Shown here piece after piece: positions 11,925 through 23,573 of a DNA stretch of 64,000 nucleotides (position 1 is the first letter of the stretch; each line of letters starts with the position of its first letter). The position numbers were made by a program, and so were the translations under genes. Source of the DNA: Ypsolopha sequella (lineage: Eukaryota > Arthropoda > Insecta > Lepidoptera > Ypsolophidae). A model generated the notes under the pieces. It was not told the DNA's origin, ran no database searches, and was given only the letters and a program-made list of their open reading frames with translations. The stretch spans positions 11,346,001 through 11,410,000 of the forward strand of contig OW204012.1 in assembly GCA_934047225.1 (NCBI GenBank), read 5' to 3'.

Positions 11925-12135
11925 TAGACTAGCTTTTGCCCGCGGCTCCGCCCGCGCTAAAGAGATTTTCGTGCTTCCTTTGGTCATAGCGTGATGTTAC
12001 ATAGCCTTAAACCTCCCCCGAGAAATTTTATACATTGTAATGAAAACTGCATTGAGTGGTTCTCAAGTTATAAGTAAGCGTACAGACAGACAGACAGACA
12101 CAGAGACAGAGAAGAAAAAGATTAGTACAGATAGA
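11925..12135. mobile_element. Helitron/LINE-like repeat fragment (CTTTTGCCCGCGGCTCCGC)
   Basis: Begins ACTAGCTTTTGCCCGCGGC, the complement of the 3' end seen in the LEP1-like element at 63169, and ends in a (CAGA)n run. The middle has a GAGTGGTTCTCAAGTTATAAG segment common to such elements. Probably a truncated copy. Confidence 0.6.
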
Positions 12136-12216
12136 TTTCTAGGAATTTAGCCTGTAAACCATTCTATTAGCGGATCCTCAATTATTTTATAAGTCGTGGA
12201 TTGTACGTTGTTTTAG

Positions 12217-13863
12217 GACTCCATGTGCGAAATCGAAACAACGATAATGAACAGAGAAAAACAAGCCCAGGTGAAAATCTATTATTTGAATATGAACCAG
12301 AGTTTACGTCCCAAGAGGTACCAGGTTTGAGAGAAATGTCCCAAAATAATGAATTCGGTACAGAAAACCAAGCTTTTACAGCAACTACTATACAGGACAC
12401 GGATGAAGAGAAATCAGACAATGAAGCGTTTGATTACAAAAATGCGGAAACAGCTTTTCAAAAAAAACTTTTACAAGTTAAACCAGAAATCAGAGAAGAC
12501 TTAGCAAAAAAACCTCTAATAGAGTTTGATGAACGACAAACTGAACTTGAAGTGACACAAGATATAAAACCAGGCACTGAGTGTGCATATACAACAGAAT
12601 CTAAATTAGATACCCATAGGTCACTACAGTTGTTTAAAAATAAATTAAATACAAATAAACCAACATCTGAAGATTTCAATAAAAGCTTATACAAGTCTAT
12701 GAAAGAAGACAAATCTTATAATTATTTAAATGAATCCAATTCTGGAAATATCGATAGTAATTTACTGAATATAATGCAAAAAAATAAAATATACCCTACA
12801 AATTTTAGTAGTATCCTTTTGAAATCAATGAAAGAACATGAAACTCATTATAATTTGAATAAAACTAACCCTGCAGATAATGACACACTTAATCAGTCTA
12901 TAGAAAATAATAATCAACCAAAAAATAATCATTTGATGAATGAAATAAATAAATTAGAATTAATACTGTACAACAATAATGTAACTGAACCAAATTTGTA
13001 CAGGCATAATCAAGCTACTAAATACACTCACAAAATTCAGAACTTTAAATACATGCCAGATTCCAAACCAAAGAACAAAGCTGTAACTATAACGCAAGAA
13101 GAAATGTTTTTTGGTGTTAAAGGAATGAACGATGAGGACTACAAGCCCCTATTAAAACATATAAATACACTCGCGTTGAAACCCAAACAAAATGAAAAGA
13201 ATTTACAAGTATCTAAATTTAAAGCAAACAATATGGACGGACACAAATACAAAACTGAATTAAAAGAAATGAAGATAGGTGGTCCCAAGTCTCAAATGGA
13301 TCAAAAACATAACAAAGCAATCATGACATCAGAAAGTTTAGTAAACTTGAAACCCAAGGAAAAATTAGTGAATATAAATGACTTTGCAACTGAGCGAACT
13401 GCTCCCATGGTAGCAATAACACCAACTTGTAATAAAAATCGAATTACAATACCCAGGAGAATTATAGAAAAAACTAAACCATACAAAGATAAAGCAAAGC
13501 AGGGTACAACGCAACGTGATTTCCGATCCTTTAAAGTTGATGATGTTTTTCAATCTATAAAAAATGTTTTATCCACGAAATCTAAAACTAAATTAGAAGA
13601 AAAACCAGTCGCTGCGAATACAACCAAACAAAATAAGCATACTGACCCAATTTCTGCACCACCTTATGATGACCTCAGAATCTGGTTTAGTGATGTTTTA
13701 GATAGCGGTCCCGACACCGTTGGTAAAATGTTAAACGAAATTCTGGATGGTGAAGGTATCACTGCAAATGTTAGTTTCAGTGATTTTTTTAATCCTAGTA
13801 CAAAACCTACTGCGAAGGAAGAGGAATTTGACATGTTTGACAGCATGTTTAAAGCCAAACCTG
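12217..13863 (+). CDS. Exon 3: Lys/Asn-rich low-complexity region
   Basis: Acceptor TTGTTTTAG at 12216; G + GA gives Gly in phase 1. The donor is GTAAGC after 13863 (phase 1); 1647 bp is a multiple of three. About 549 residues, rich in N, K, T and E, with no Cys cluster apart from isolated residues. The final third turns acidic and hydrophobic, with a D-D-L-R-I-W-F-S-D-V-L-D-like stretch (about 13670-13700) and a possible amphipathic helix before the donor. No named domain. Start and end rest on phase matching with neighbours. Confidence 0.85.
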
Positions 13864-14730
13864 GTAAGCCGTCTATTTTTAGTATTTTACTTATTTAAGT
13901 AATATTAAATAGTTAATTATACATAATATTAGCAGAGATCGCCTCTGTTTCAGTGATATTAGAAGAATATGTAGATAGGTTATAGGCGATCCACGAGTGG
14001 CACTTTAAAACTAGGCTAATTTGCCGACCTGAACTCAGCATCGCGTTGGCGCGGCGTCACCGCACGACGGACGTCGCACGGAACGACACACAGCAACATA
14101 AAGGTTTTGTCTCTTTTTCGCTCGCGATAATCATGACTTCCACGTGTGAAGGGGCTCCACAATGCTAAACATCAGTTTTGCATTGGATTCAGTTACGTCA
14201 ATTTAGATGGTAAAAATTCGAAAAAAATATGGCGTGTTTTATTGACTCAATAGAATTATTAATTAAACATACTTTTAATATTCTTTTAATTAAATTACTT
14301 TAAAAAAAGCATGAATTTCACGAAAAAAGCAATTCAGTTTCCATATTTCAAAACCGATTGAAACGAAAACAACCCACGCAGAATAGTATCTAGAAAATAA
14401 CATATTTATTACATAAAGAAATTATAATTAATATCCTAATGTAGCCTTGATTTCAAAATAACTGAAGTTTTGCGTGCACGGCTTCTGATTAGAGCAGGAC
14501 AGACAGCTAAAAAACAAAAGCGTTAGAGCAGGACTGAATTTTAGCATTGTGCAGCCCCTTAATGTGACATTGCAATACTACGTAATTGACTGAAGTCATT
14601 TACAGTACAAAATTGACTGAAGTCACTGACAGTACAAAATGATTTTAGTGCATGAGTTTTTACAAAAATTGTTATTCAACTATACTTATTACTAGAGACG
14701 TGTACATGCTGAGAAACAAATTAACTAAGT
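13864..14730. other. Intron, no gene; one GC-rich patch
   Basis: A GC-richer segment at about 14030-14110 (many CG dinucleotides) stands out from the AT-rich surroundings, but stops occur in all frames. A short duplicated motif, GACTGAAGTCA, occurs three times at 14585-14625. No other structure seen. Confidence 0.5.
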
Positions 14731-14759
14731 TACCAGGAGTCCCCAAACTCGGCTAAGCC

Positions 14760-15183
14760 AGCCATGCGGGGTACCAGATGCGAATTTTATTTTTGTCACT
14801 ATCACTCCAAGCGAAAAATCGCGCAGTGCGAGAGGGGGCGGATTCAGGGCAAAAGGGAAAAAAGTTGGTTTTATATATTTATAAAAAAAAAAAATTGCTC
14901 TCTAAATTTCAAATCTCTAGATATTGTTAAAACACACCTAATAAAATATGTTTGAGTTCTGTATATGGTTCCTATTCATCAAACGAGGAGAAAAAGTGTG
15001 TTTGAAGACTTCATTTCAATAATTGTTTCTATCGAGGAAAATTTATCCAAACATGTTTTCCAATTTCAAAACCCTAGATTATATAGTCAAAATGCATATA
15101 CCAGAAACTGATTATAATTTTCCTTGTATTTCATGAAATCCACAGAAAAGAAACACCCGTATTTTTTTCGCATATCGCCTTAA
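14760..15183. mobile_element. TTAA-type MITE family, truncated at left (copy 1)
   Basis: The interior matches the copy at 40735-41692 over several hundred bases (CACTCCAAGCGAAAAATCGC, AATATGTTTGAGTTCTGTAT, ATTATATAGTCAAAATGCAT). The right end TTTTTCGCATATCGCCTTAA is the inverted repeat of this family, including the TTAA expected at piggyBac-like insertions. The left end is degraded. Confidence 0.7.
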
Positions 15184-15432
15184 AACACAAAATTATACAT
15201 TTCTTACAGTAAAATTTTAAATTCAAGTACATTCATGCAAGTAATATATTCATTCATTCATTCATCCACTCACACTTTCATTCTTTCTAAAAAAAATACA
15301 ATTATAATTTTAATATGCAAATACCCGCATTGACATTTGCTTAAAAATAAAAATAATAAATGAAAAATTACAAAAATGGAACACATACATTGCATTAAGA
15401 TAAACAAAATATGTACAAATTTATACTACAAC

Positions 15433-15837
15433 TTATAATAAGGTTTCAGTATCATCATAACTTAAAGTTTTTAGCCAGTTGGCCAACTTGACATTCACTT
15501 GTACGACAGAACATGTTTTTATATCAAGGTACTTGAGAATGTCATTATATATGACAGACCTCGAAAATTTACCGAATCTACTCGCGATCGCAGTCCTAAC
15601 AAGAGTCTGTGGCATTCTAAAAACTCGCTTCCCCAAGTAGTTATTATATTCAGCTGAACAAATCATAGCTCGGTGAGAAATAGTGGCAATTTTCTGTATG
15701 AAAAGTTGGCGAACAGTAAGTACCAGAGCTTGTTTATACAGGAGCTCCGTGGGGTATCTGAAGGGTTTCTTTAAGACGAATGGATACGCCAACTGCAATT
15801 TGGACCTGTCTTTCAAGATCTTGTTAATAAAACACAT
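15433..15837 (-). pseudogene. LINE reverse-transcriptase C-terminal remnant
   Basis: A 134-codon minus-strand frame with the L-Y-K-Q-A-L-V-L-T-V-R-Q-L-F-I-Q arrangement and the C-terminal W-L-K-T-L-S-Y-D-D-T-E-T-L-L that recurs at about 9120-9180. This resembles the tail region after the RT domain in insect jockey-like LINEs. The frame stops at 15433 and the rest of the element is absent or degraded. AT-rich sequence with ATTCATTC repeats (15240-15290) follows on the minus-strand 3' side. Family assignment is by resemblance only. Confidence 0.6.
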
Positions 15838-17233
15838 TACTTGGTAACTGCTCCACTTTTATATTTACATTAGACTAGCGACCGGTTTCTTTATACTAAC
15901 ATCGTCAGGCTATTGTATTAGGCGAAAATGTATTTCGTCTTTTGTTTACATTTGTGATGTGTTTCAAATGTTCCATCAAGAACCAACAACGACAAGTATC
16001 AATTTCTGTCTTTGAAGGCCTACTCCTCCCACACGGGTCGTCCAAAAACTTTCATAAAAATATATGATAGGCATTATAGAGTCAAAAATGAATTTTAAGT
16101 TTCATAAACTGTTTTTCTATTATAAGTTTTGACAAAAAAAAAATCGAAGTCATCGAAACTTTCACATGATTAGCACACGAAATCTCCTTCTCCTTCCAAA
16201 CGCCTAAAGCGATTTTAATTATTATTTCACCAAATTATAGGAAATTTTTAGGTCTAAAAAATTTAAGTTAAAATTTTTTTTCCATTCATGGCGTCCATGT
16301 TAAAAATATTATTTTCTCCTATTTTGCGCTAGCCGGAGACGCAGTGGTTGTCGTAACAGCCACTTTTCAAGACACGCTGAAATGAACATTATTTCAATGT
16401 CATTTCCGTTGATATTTGTACCGACGCATATCGAGTTGCTTATTTAGCGTGGTCATACGCCTTAACATCACCTTTAGAACTGAGCGTTGGGCCCTTTCTG
16501 CTACAATCATGGAGGTTTTAGGGGCACAATTCGTGTGTAGGTAACCTATCTACACATTCTTCTAATAACGTTGCTCTGTTTTGTTTATACTGTGTCTATG
16601 GTTTATACTGTCTGTGGTTTAGTAGTTCTAACGATTCGAGCACTAATCTAGAATAGGTATACGTTTGTGTTAGGTCAGCCAGCGTGCTTCGGAACGGAAA
16701 GCACGTTAAGGGCCTTACTATTGCCAAATGGGTACTTTCTAAAGCCTACTTCTCGTTTATGGCCAAACCAAAAATAATGAAAAAATGTATTATAAATAAT
16801 CAACTCTTAGACAACATATGCAACAGTTTTCTTTTTCATACCACCAAAACTTCTACATGATTTTTTTTTTAACTGAATGGTGTTTTTGATCTCAAATTCC
16901 CTACTGCTCCTGAGTGGCTTGGCCGATTGAATTCATCTATGCTTTGATAAATAGATAAACTTTATAGCTTTAAACATAACGTCGAGCCCGGCATCAGCTC
17001 TACCACCTGTAGATACCTACCACATTTTGATATCACAAAAAATGACGTAATAACGTAAGGCACGCCTATCACGTAAGGACGTAAATTCGTCGCTGAAAAG
17101 AGGTTGTACCAGTGTTCACTTTTCCAGTGACTGTCCACCGTCCGAAACACTTCTGACGCACCCTATTGGGTTATGTCGTGACAATATGTGGTTTTTGTTC
17201 TACCTTGAACTGATGGTCATTTTTTATTTACAG
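15838..17233. other. Intron; dispersed repeat pieces, no gene
   Basis: Contains AACATTATTTCAATGTCATTTCCGTTGATA (about 16385-16420), which recurs at about 40430-40460, and CGTCGAGCCCGGCATCAGCTC (about 16980), which recurs at about 54525. These are fragments of unidentified repeats. No exon in consistent phase except the mini-exon at 17234. Confidence 0.5.
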
Positions 17234-17272
17234 TTAAAAGTAAGGGCACACACAAAAAAGATTTAAACGAGG
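17234..17272 (+). CDS. Exon 4: 39-bp phase 1-1 mini-exon
   Basis: Acceptor TTTTTATTTACAG at 17233 and donor GTGAGT after 17272. With the incoming G it reads thirteen codons (V-K-S-K-G-T-H-K-K-D-L-N-E) and leaves G, so phase is kept. Composition (Lys-rich) matches neighbouring exons. Short, so the call rests mainly on clean splice signals plus phase. Confidence 0.6.
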
Positions 17273-17292
17273 GTGAGTTTCCAATACTTTCT

Positions 17293-17748
17293 TTAAGAAC
17301 GGTTCCGCAGCTGGATTGTGACAAACCCGCCTTTTTCGAATTAATCGAATTAGAACAGTTAAATTCAAAATTCACTCAATAATTATATATACAATGTGTA
17401 CGAAACGCGAGAGCTTAAAGTTATACTTTTTTATTTATTTATTATCTTTTTATAAGGGAAACATACATACAACATATGAAAAAGCACACACATAAAAACA
17501 ACATAAACCAGCAAAGTTTCCACACATAGATAATAGATATACATGCGAACAAGAAAAAAAGCAGTAAAGTAGACAATCACAAAAAATTAAGTAGGTTCAA
17601 TAATATCTTAATTCTAACGCAACAAATACATACACTCAAAATATACATTTAATAATTATTCAACAAAACCTTATTAAACCTTGAATTTACGTGGTCTGTT
17701 ACGATTAATTAGAAAAAGGCGGGTTTTTCACAACCCAGCTGCGAAAAC
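17293..17748. mobile_element. AGAGCGGTTTCGCAGCC-family MITE with internal insertion
   Basis: Left arm TAAGAACGGTTCCGCAGC...TGTGACAAACCCGCC and inverted right arm (about 17640-17748) ending GGCGGGTTTTTCACAACCCAGC. Between them is an AT-rich LINE-tail-like segment (17425-17640) with TTTATTTATTATC and a GGGAAACATACATACAAC motif. Confidence 0.7.
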
Positions 17749-17754
17749 ACAAAT

Positions 17755-17845
17755 TTATTTACCAAAAAAGAAGGCTTGGTACCATCCATAAATCAAATCA
17801 CAAATGACAAAAATGTATTTACCATAAAAGAAGGCTTGGTACATC
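17755..17845. repeat. Two-copy tandem duplication next to the minisatellite
   Basis: ATTTACCAAAAAAGAAGGCT and TTGGTACCATCC are repeated about 60 bp later as ATTTACCATAAAAGAAGGCT and TTGGTACATCC. Confidence 0.75.
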
Positions 17846-17879
17846 CTCCCCGGTGGGTCATCCCCGGTACCGGGGAGGA

Positions 17880-18735
17880 TGGGAAAAAAGTGTCATAGTC
17901 CCCGGTGAGAGGCGCAACGGGGACGTTGGCACAAAAAAGTGTCATAGTCCCCGGTGAGAGGCGCAACGGCGGATGTTGGCACAAAAAAAGTGTCATAGTC
18001 CCCAGTGAGAGGCGCAACGGGGACGTTGGCACAAAAAAAGTGTCATAGTCCCCGGTGAGAGGCGCAACGGGGACGTTGGCACAAAAAAAGTGTCATAGTC
18101 CCCGGCGAGAGGCGCAACGGGAACGTTGGCACAAAAAAAGTGTCATAGTCCCCGGTGAGAGGCGCAACGGGGACGTTGGCACAAAAAAAGTGTCATAGTC
18201 CCCGGTGAGAGGCGCAACGGGGACGTTGGCACAAAAAAAGTGTCATAGTCCCCAGTGAGAGGCACAACGGGGACGTTGGCACAAAAAAAGTGTCATAGTC
18301 CCCGGTGAGAGGCGCAACGGGGACGCTGGCACAAAAAAAGTGTCATAGTCCCCGGTGAGAGGCGCATCGGGGACGTTGGCACAAAAAAAGTGTCATCGTC
18401 CCCGTAGAGAGCCGCAACGGGGACGTTGGCACAAAGAAAGTGTCATAGTCCCCGGTGAGAGGCGCAACGGGGACGTTGGCACAAAAAAAGTGTCATAGTC
18501 CCCGGTGAGAGGCGCAACGGGGACGTTGGCACAAAAAAAGTGTCATAGTCCCCGGTGAGAGCCGCAACGGGGACGTTGGCACAAAAAAAGTGTCATAGTC
18601 CCCGGTGAGAGGCGCAACGGGGACGTTGGCACAAAAAAAGTGTCATAGTCCCCGGTGAGAGGCGCAACGGGGACGTTGGCACAAAAAAAGTGTCATCGTC
18701 CCCGGTGAGAGCCGCAACGGGGACGTTGGCACAGA
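17880..18735. repeat. 50-bp minisatellite, about 17 units, with built-in hairpin
   Basis: Seventeen units starting at 17901, 17950, 18001 and then every 50 bp to 18701. Consensus is CCCGGTGAGAGGCGCAACGG, then GGACGTTGGCACAAAAAAAG, then TGTCATAGTC. Only a few units differ, by one to four substitutions, so the array is young or homogenised. In every unit GTCCCCG pairs with CGGGGAC across a 13-base loop. The GC-rich array sits in an AT-rich intron and has no consistent coding use. Confidence 0.95.
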
Positions 18736-18758
18736 TCAATTGCCATCGCAGTGCCATC

Positions 18759-19206
18759 TAGGGTTGCCAACCGTACTTTAAAATAAAGTATCTTACGTTA
18801 TTTTGGGTCCCTGTACTTTATACTTTTGAATACCAATAAAGTACGTGAAAATACTTTATTTCAATCTTTACATAAAATTAGACGTAAACTGAAAACGAAA
18901 ACAGAGCCGTAAAGAAATCCAAGGGACAAGGTATGACTTCCTTCATTGTGGATGATATTTTTATGGTGTGCGTTCGTGTTTATGCAAATAGCACAAAAAA
19001 TACAGTTTCACAAAAGGATTTGAGGATGTTGGTATGTAGTCTGGCCTTCCTAGTTCCTACCGCCCACAGCTACCGTGACATTTTTTTCAAAAAATCTTTG
19101 ATCTCCCTTGAATAAAGAATACTTTTTTCTAAAGGACCGTACTTTTTATTTACCTTCCCTGAAATCAGATATACTTTATTTCTTCTAAAAAAAGTTGGCA
19201 ACCCTA
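18759..19206. mobile_element. hAT-type MITE with 8-bp duplication GTGCCATC (copy 1)
   Basis: Terminal inverted repeats TAGGGTTGCCAACC...; flanked by a perfect 8-bp direct repeat GTGCCATC at 18751-18758 and 19207-19214. A second copy at 59141-59528 has its own 8-bp duplication. No transposase frame. It inserted just outside the minisatellite; GTCCCCGGTGATGG resumes immediately after. Confidence 0.9.
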
Positions 19207-19389
19207 GTGCCATCGTCCCCGGTGATGGTGTTGGTGATGGTATAATAATATGGGGAAATATGCAGGGGAATAACAAAGGTTGGGTTTACTTAAATTGAAC
19301 TTAAAAAATACACTTGAATAAGGGACTTCCGAATTTTGTAACTATCTATATCATACTGACCCAAATATTAAGCTGTTGCTTTTTTCCAG

Positions 19390-19433
19390 AGTTATCGAAA
19401 CTAACTTCGAAAGATATCAAAAAGAGTCTTGCG
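19390..19433 (+). CDS. Exon 5: 44-bp exon, phase 1 in, phase 0 out
   Basis: Acceptor CTTTTTTCCAG at 19389 and donor GTAAGT after 19433. With the incoming G it reads E-L-S-K-L-T-S-K-D-I-K-K-S-L-A and ends on a codon boundary, matching the phase-0 start of the next exon. Confidence 0.65.
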
Positions 19434-19479
19434 GTAAGTACGTTCTTCAATAATAAAAAATAAAAAAATAGCTTTATTG

Positions 19480-19745
19480 CAGTGGCGTACATAGAACTTT
19501 TTTCCGGAAAACCAATCAGAAGGTCAAGTTTGACATCAAAAAAAATGTGAAAAAAATTAAATAACACTTTGAAAAAAGAAAGTTTGTATGACGCGAGGGT
19601 AGGCAATGCCTACCATAGAGCGAACATTTTCATACCAACTTTTTTTTTTCAAAGTGTTATTTAAAATATTTCATATTTTTTTATTGTCAAACTTGACCTT
19701 CTGATTGCTTTTCCGGAAAAAAGTTCTATGCACGCCACTGCTTTA
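19480..19745. mobile_element. Foldback element (inverted repeat)
   Basis: Left AGTGGCGTACATAGAACTTTT with TCCGGAAAACCAATCAGAAG is mirrored at the right by CTTCTGATTGCTTTTCCGGA and AAAAGTTCTATGCACGCCACT, with CAAAGTGTTATTT arms inside. Confidence 0.8.
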
Positions 19746-19867
19746 TTGTTCAAAAACAGATCATTAACACAAGTTGCAAGGGCCCCTGTACTAGACCTGA
19801 AAGACCTGATTTACTTGGTGCCCCGATCTACCACCAAGACAATTAATATTTGAACTTAAATAAAAGT

Positions 19868-20093
19868 AACACTAATCAAAGTCTTCTTGTACGAGTTCCA
19901 CTATTTTATTTCTTTAATTATTGCGACTAGTTTCGTCTATTTGACATCGTCGGGCTGATTGGAATAGGTTAATAGTCACTAGTCACTATTAACCTATTCC
20001 AATCAGCCCGACGATGTCAAATAGACGAAACTAGTCGCAATAATTAAGTAAATAAAATAGTGGAAATCGTACAAGAAGACTTTGATTAGTGTT
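19868..20093. mobile_element. Near-perfect foldback element
   Basis: Arms of about 110 bp starting AACACTAATCAAAGTCTTCT meet at a tiny loop around TAGTCACTAGTCACTA. Almost no mismatches, so a recent insertion. It lies 125 bp upstream of exon 6. Confidence 0.9.
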
Positions 20094-20218
20094 AGAATGA
20101 AGTTCCATCAAGGAGTCACACCTTACAGTATAAATTAATTAAATAAAAGTAGGTTACTGTAATAATAAGTTACTGTAATTTCCCTAAATTTGTTTAATGA
20201 CAAAATTATTCTGTTTAG

Positions 20219-21287
20219 ACTGTTGCAAATAAACAAAAAACACGTCCAATCCAATACTACACGACACCAGTCCCGATGAACGAGGAAGACTTTGAGAAGT
20301 TTCTTAAAGATAATTCTATGGATGTCAAATCTGTCACTGCACCCATAGACAACGAAATTAAAACGAACAGCTATGAAAAAATTCTGAGTGATAAAAAAAG
20401 ACAATTCTCAAATTACAGCAGTGTTATGAAAATAGAAAATTTATGTGAAAAAAGAATCGATAAATTAAATAAGAAATTGGAGTCACATAATGATACCAAA
20501 TTAACAACTATTCAACCAGATTTAGGTGTCCTGACTATAAAAGAGATTTCACTGCCAAATGAAATGATTCATAGAAATGATAAAAATCTCCATAAGGGAC
20601 AAATTGACAGTACTGCAGCAAGGCAGAGACTCATAGGGTTAAATAATAAGGTTGGTATCAAAGAAAATGCTATGATTAATTCAGCAGCAACTACTGCTAG
20701 TGTCGAAAGAATATTAAGGACAAGAGATGTGATGATTCATCAAGAAGACGATTATAATAACAATGATAACGAATTTTCAAGAGATATTCAGAATGTTAGG
20801 TTCGTACGAATGAAAAAAATGCACAACAAATCACAATTCAACAACAATAACACTTATTTTCTCAAGGATGATACCACTGCGAATCCAGACGATGTGGAAG
20901 TTACTATTATTAGTACGGATGATAGAAGTAAAATGAACGATATGTTTAATACGATAAGTACCACAGTAACGGACGTTGATAATAAAGATGAAGATTCCGA
21001 GACCTTGAAAAACGATGTAAAACTGACAACAGAAATACAAAGAAGGGAGACTAACACGGATGCGGCGGCGCCTAATGGCTTTAATTCCGAAAGAATGTTG
21101 TTTTATAAAGCGAGAGCCGAAGAAAATGGTTTAGAAGCAAAATCGTTACGTGTACAAGGCAGCACATTTAAATACGATATTGTTTACGATCCTACAAGTA
21201 CTACAACAAGTCCACTGAGAAAATTTGTCTATTCCACTGACGACATCGAAACAGACACATTAGAGCCGGAGCTTTTTGTATTACACC
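20219..21287 (+). CDS. Exon 6: Asn/Lys/Thr/Asp-rich region
   Basis: Acceptor TTCTGTTTAG at 20218, phase 0 in; the first codons read T-V-A-N-K-Q-K-T-R-P-I-Q-Y-Y. Open for 356 codons to donor GTGAGT after 21287, phase 1 out (leaving C). Hydrophilic and Asn/Asp-rich, with a dense Thr/Asp stretch (20870-21060) that may be O-glycosylated or disordered. No recognised domain. Read through, the frame would stop at 21293-21295. Confidence 0.85.
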
Positions 21288-21344
21288 GTGAGTAGCAATT
21301 TTGGAGTTCCATTGACAAACGGAATTTTAGCCGCGTATGTTTCT

Positions 21345-21475
21345 TGTACGCTCGCTGGACTGACGATCTGAAGGACGTTGCGGGTGGCGGCTGGATGAGG
21401 ATGGCTGAGGACCGCCAAGAGTGGCGTAATATGGGGGAGGCCTATGTCCAGCAGTGGACGAATACCGGCTGATGG
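21345..21475 (+). mobile_element. RTE/R1-type LINE 3' coding fragment
   Basis: Encodes R-W-T-D-D-L-K-D-V, W-M-R-M-A-E-D-R-Q-E-W-R and G-E-A-Y-V-Q-Q-W before a stop. This is the characteristic C-terminal end of a LINE reverse transcriptase widespread in insects. Only this tail remains; it starts 57 bp after exon 6. Confidence 0.75.
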
Positions 21476-21760
21476 ATGGATATTTCTTGTGAAAATCTAT
21501 GCTGATACCAATACAAATAAAAAACACACACATTTTGCAAAAATAAAGATTTGAACCTGCGACCTTTTGCTTACAACGCAAATGCTCTCTCTGAGCGTCG
21601 GCAAAAAACGTGAACAAAAAAGGAATTTAGTAGAAAATATTCTTCGACAAAACCTCAGAAACTGTCACGTTTCGAAGATATAGAACCACAGTTGTTGACA
21701 GTAGGCAAATTCAGTTCAAGCACCGCCAAGATCAAGACATATGTTAAATGAAAGAATGTA

Positions 21761-22262
21761 GTCCTCAAGCAAGCAGACGCCCATCAAAATCTATCTGAGA
21801 GATTTCGTGATATGACTAGTTTTTAATGGTTTCTTGGTGTTAAAAAACGTTCACTGACTCATAGACATGGTTGTTTAGTTGGAAAGAGTGGGGCTACATT
21901 AAAGTGATGTATGGGTGAAATGTAATTTTTTTGTTCTTTTTGGATTTTTGTTATTCTAGCCAGGCAAAAGGTCGAGTTGGTTAAGCCCTGTTTTTTCAGG
22001 CACTCATGGACCCTGTTTAAAAAGAAATTTTGTTGGGGTATTTTAGCAAAGTCTAACCTTTTTTGCATGGGATCACACTCGCGAGGTCGAAGGAAATATG
22101 AAGTCATATTTCCGAAGCCAAAGGTCAAACCGAGTATCCCAAGGCCGAGGAACGAGCATGCGATTGTAAATAAATATGTAATTGAGGTTGTAAAAAATAA
22201 TCTAGTCATATCTTGAAATCTCCCGGATAGATTTTTGATGGGCTTCTGCTTGCTTAGGGACC
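21761..22262. mobile_element. MITE with about 60-bp terminal inverted repeats
   Basis: Left GTCCTCAAGCAAGCAGACGC and CCATCAAAATCTATCTGAGA are mirrored at the right (GATAGATTTTTGATGGGCTT, CTGCTTGCTTAGGGACCA). The opposing reading frames inside are fragmentary and judged non-coding. Confidence 0.8.
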
Positions 22263-22361
22263 ACATAATGTAATTTTATTTAACATACATCTTTTTCGTG
22301 GCGGCGTTTGGACCAACTCCCATACAAATTTGCCCGCTGTCGTTTGGGAAAATATAAAAAC

Positions 22362-22976
22362 TAAGAGCGGTTTCGCAGCCGGATTGTGAAAAAGTCACCT
22401 TTTTCTAATTAATCGAAACAGAACAATTAAATTCAAAATTCACTCAATAGTTATTCAACAAAACCTTATTATTTATGTGTTGTGAATAGAATTTCAACAA
22501 TACAATACAATACAATACAATACAATCATTTATTCTCCATATAACAGTGCCCGTTATACATGGTTTGTCCATTAAATTAAATTAAATTAAATTAAAATTA
22601 AAATTAAAATTAAAATTAAAATTAACATTATAAACGTAGCTTATTATTACATAAGATAAAATGAAAATACTATCAAACAATTGATAGAAGTCGATAAAAA
22701 TATACATATAAATAACAAAACCAATTAAAAAAAGAAAAAAAAACTATTCTGTCATTGAATTTGACTTGAATTTTATTGAAAATAAACATATTTTCATTTC
22801 AAAAAATGTTTGAAATTCTAATTTACAGAAACAATGGAAACTTTGCGATGGCAAAATACACAATAAATAGGTAATAAAGTTTTGTTGAATAACTATTGAG
22901 TGAATTTTTAATTTAAGTGTTCTGTTTAATTAGAAAAAGGCGGTTTTTTCACAATCCAGCTGCAAAACCGCTCTTA
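22362..22976. mobile_element. Complete AGAGCGGTTTCGCAGCC-family MITE
   Basis: Inverted arms of about 115 bp: TAAGAGCGGTTTCGCAGCCG at the left and its complement at the right, each with GTGAAAAA-(G/C)-C-ACC and a TTCAAAATTCACTCAATAGT segment. The interior holds (CAATA)n at 22496-22526 and AAATT repeats near 22570-22625. Confidence 0.85.
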
Positions 22977-23573
22977 AGCAGAACACATCTGATAGGGCTC
23001 TCAACCCATCAGATTGGGACGTTATAATCGTCGTTTAACACGGGTGTACTAGTTTGGACTATGACTTGTATTTGACAGACCGTACTCGGAAACTTTTCTA
23101 ACACCCCCTCAGGGAATCATGTCGTATGCTCATGCATTTGCTCCTCTTTTATAGTGGGGTGGGGTAGCCAATAAAAACTTCACACCTGGCAACCAATGTG
23201 CCCCTTTGGATCCAGATAGTATATGAGTAGACGAATCTAAAAAGCCCGAGACACAAATTTTCCTGGCCCTTTTGCAGATTTGACAGCATATTTACCGGAA
23301 GTAACGTATTTAGCGCTAATTCGGAAAGTTTATACACGGTTCTGGCTAAACCAAGCCTCCTAGAGCAAAATATGCATCAGTATGACCCCCCAAATGTGGT
23401 TATAAAACCTTCATTTCCGTGTTAATATCAGTGACATGAGGCACACTTGAGGTATAACTGTTTATTTTAAAACCAATGCGCGGTTGCCAGATGTGAAATA
23501 TTTTGGCATAGTTTTAAGCTCTCCCACCCCACTATTAGAACTACTCCCCATTTATTAAATTGACATTTTCCAG

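Noticed and set aside
17880..18735. CRISPR-like array
   Set aside because: The 50-bp units are directly contiguous with no unique spacers, and the surroundings are a eukaryotic intron; it is a minisatellite.
21859..22266. 135-codon minus-strand frame with hydrophobic stretch
   Set aside because: Lies wholly inside the MITE at 21761-22262, with an overlapping frame on the other strand and no conserved motif.
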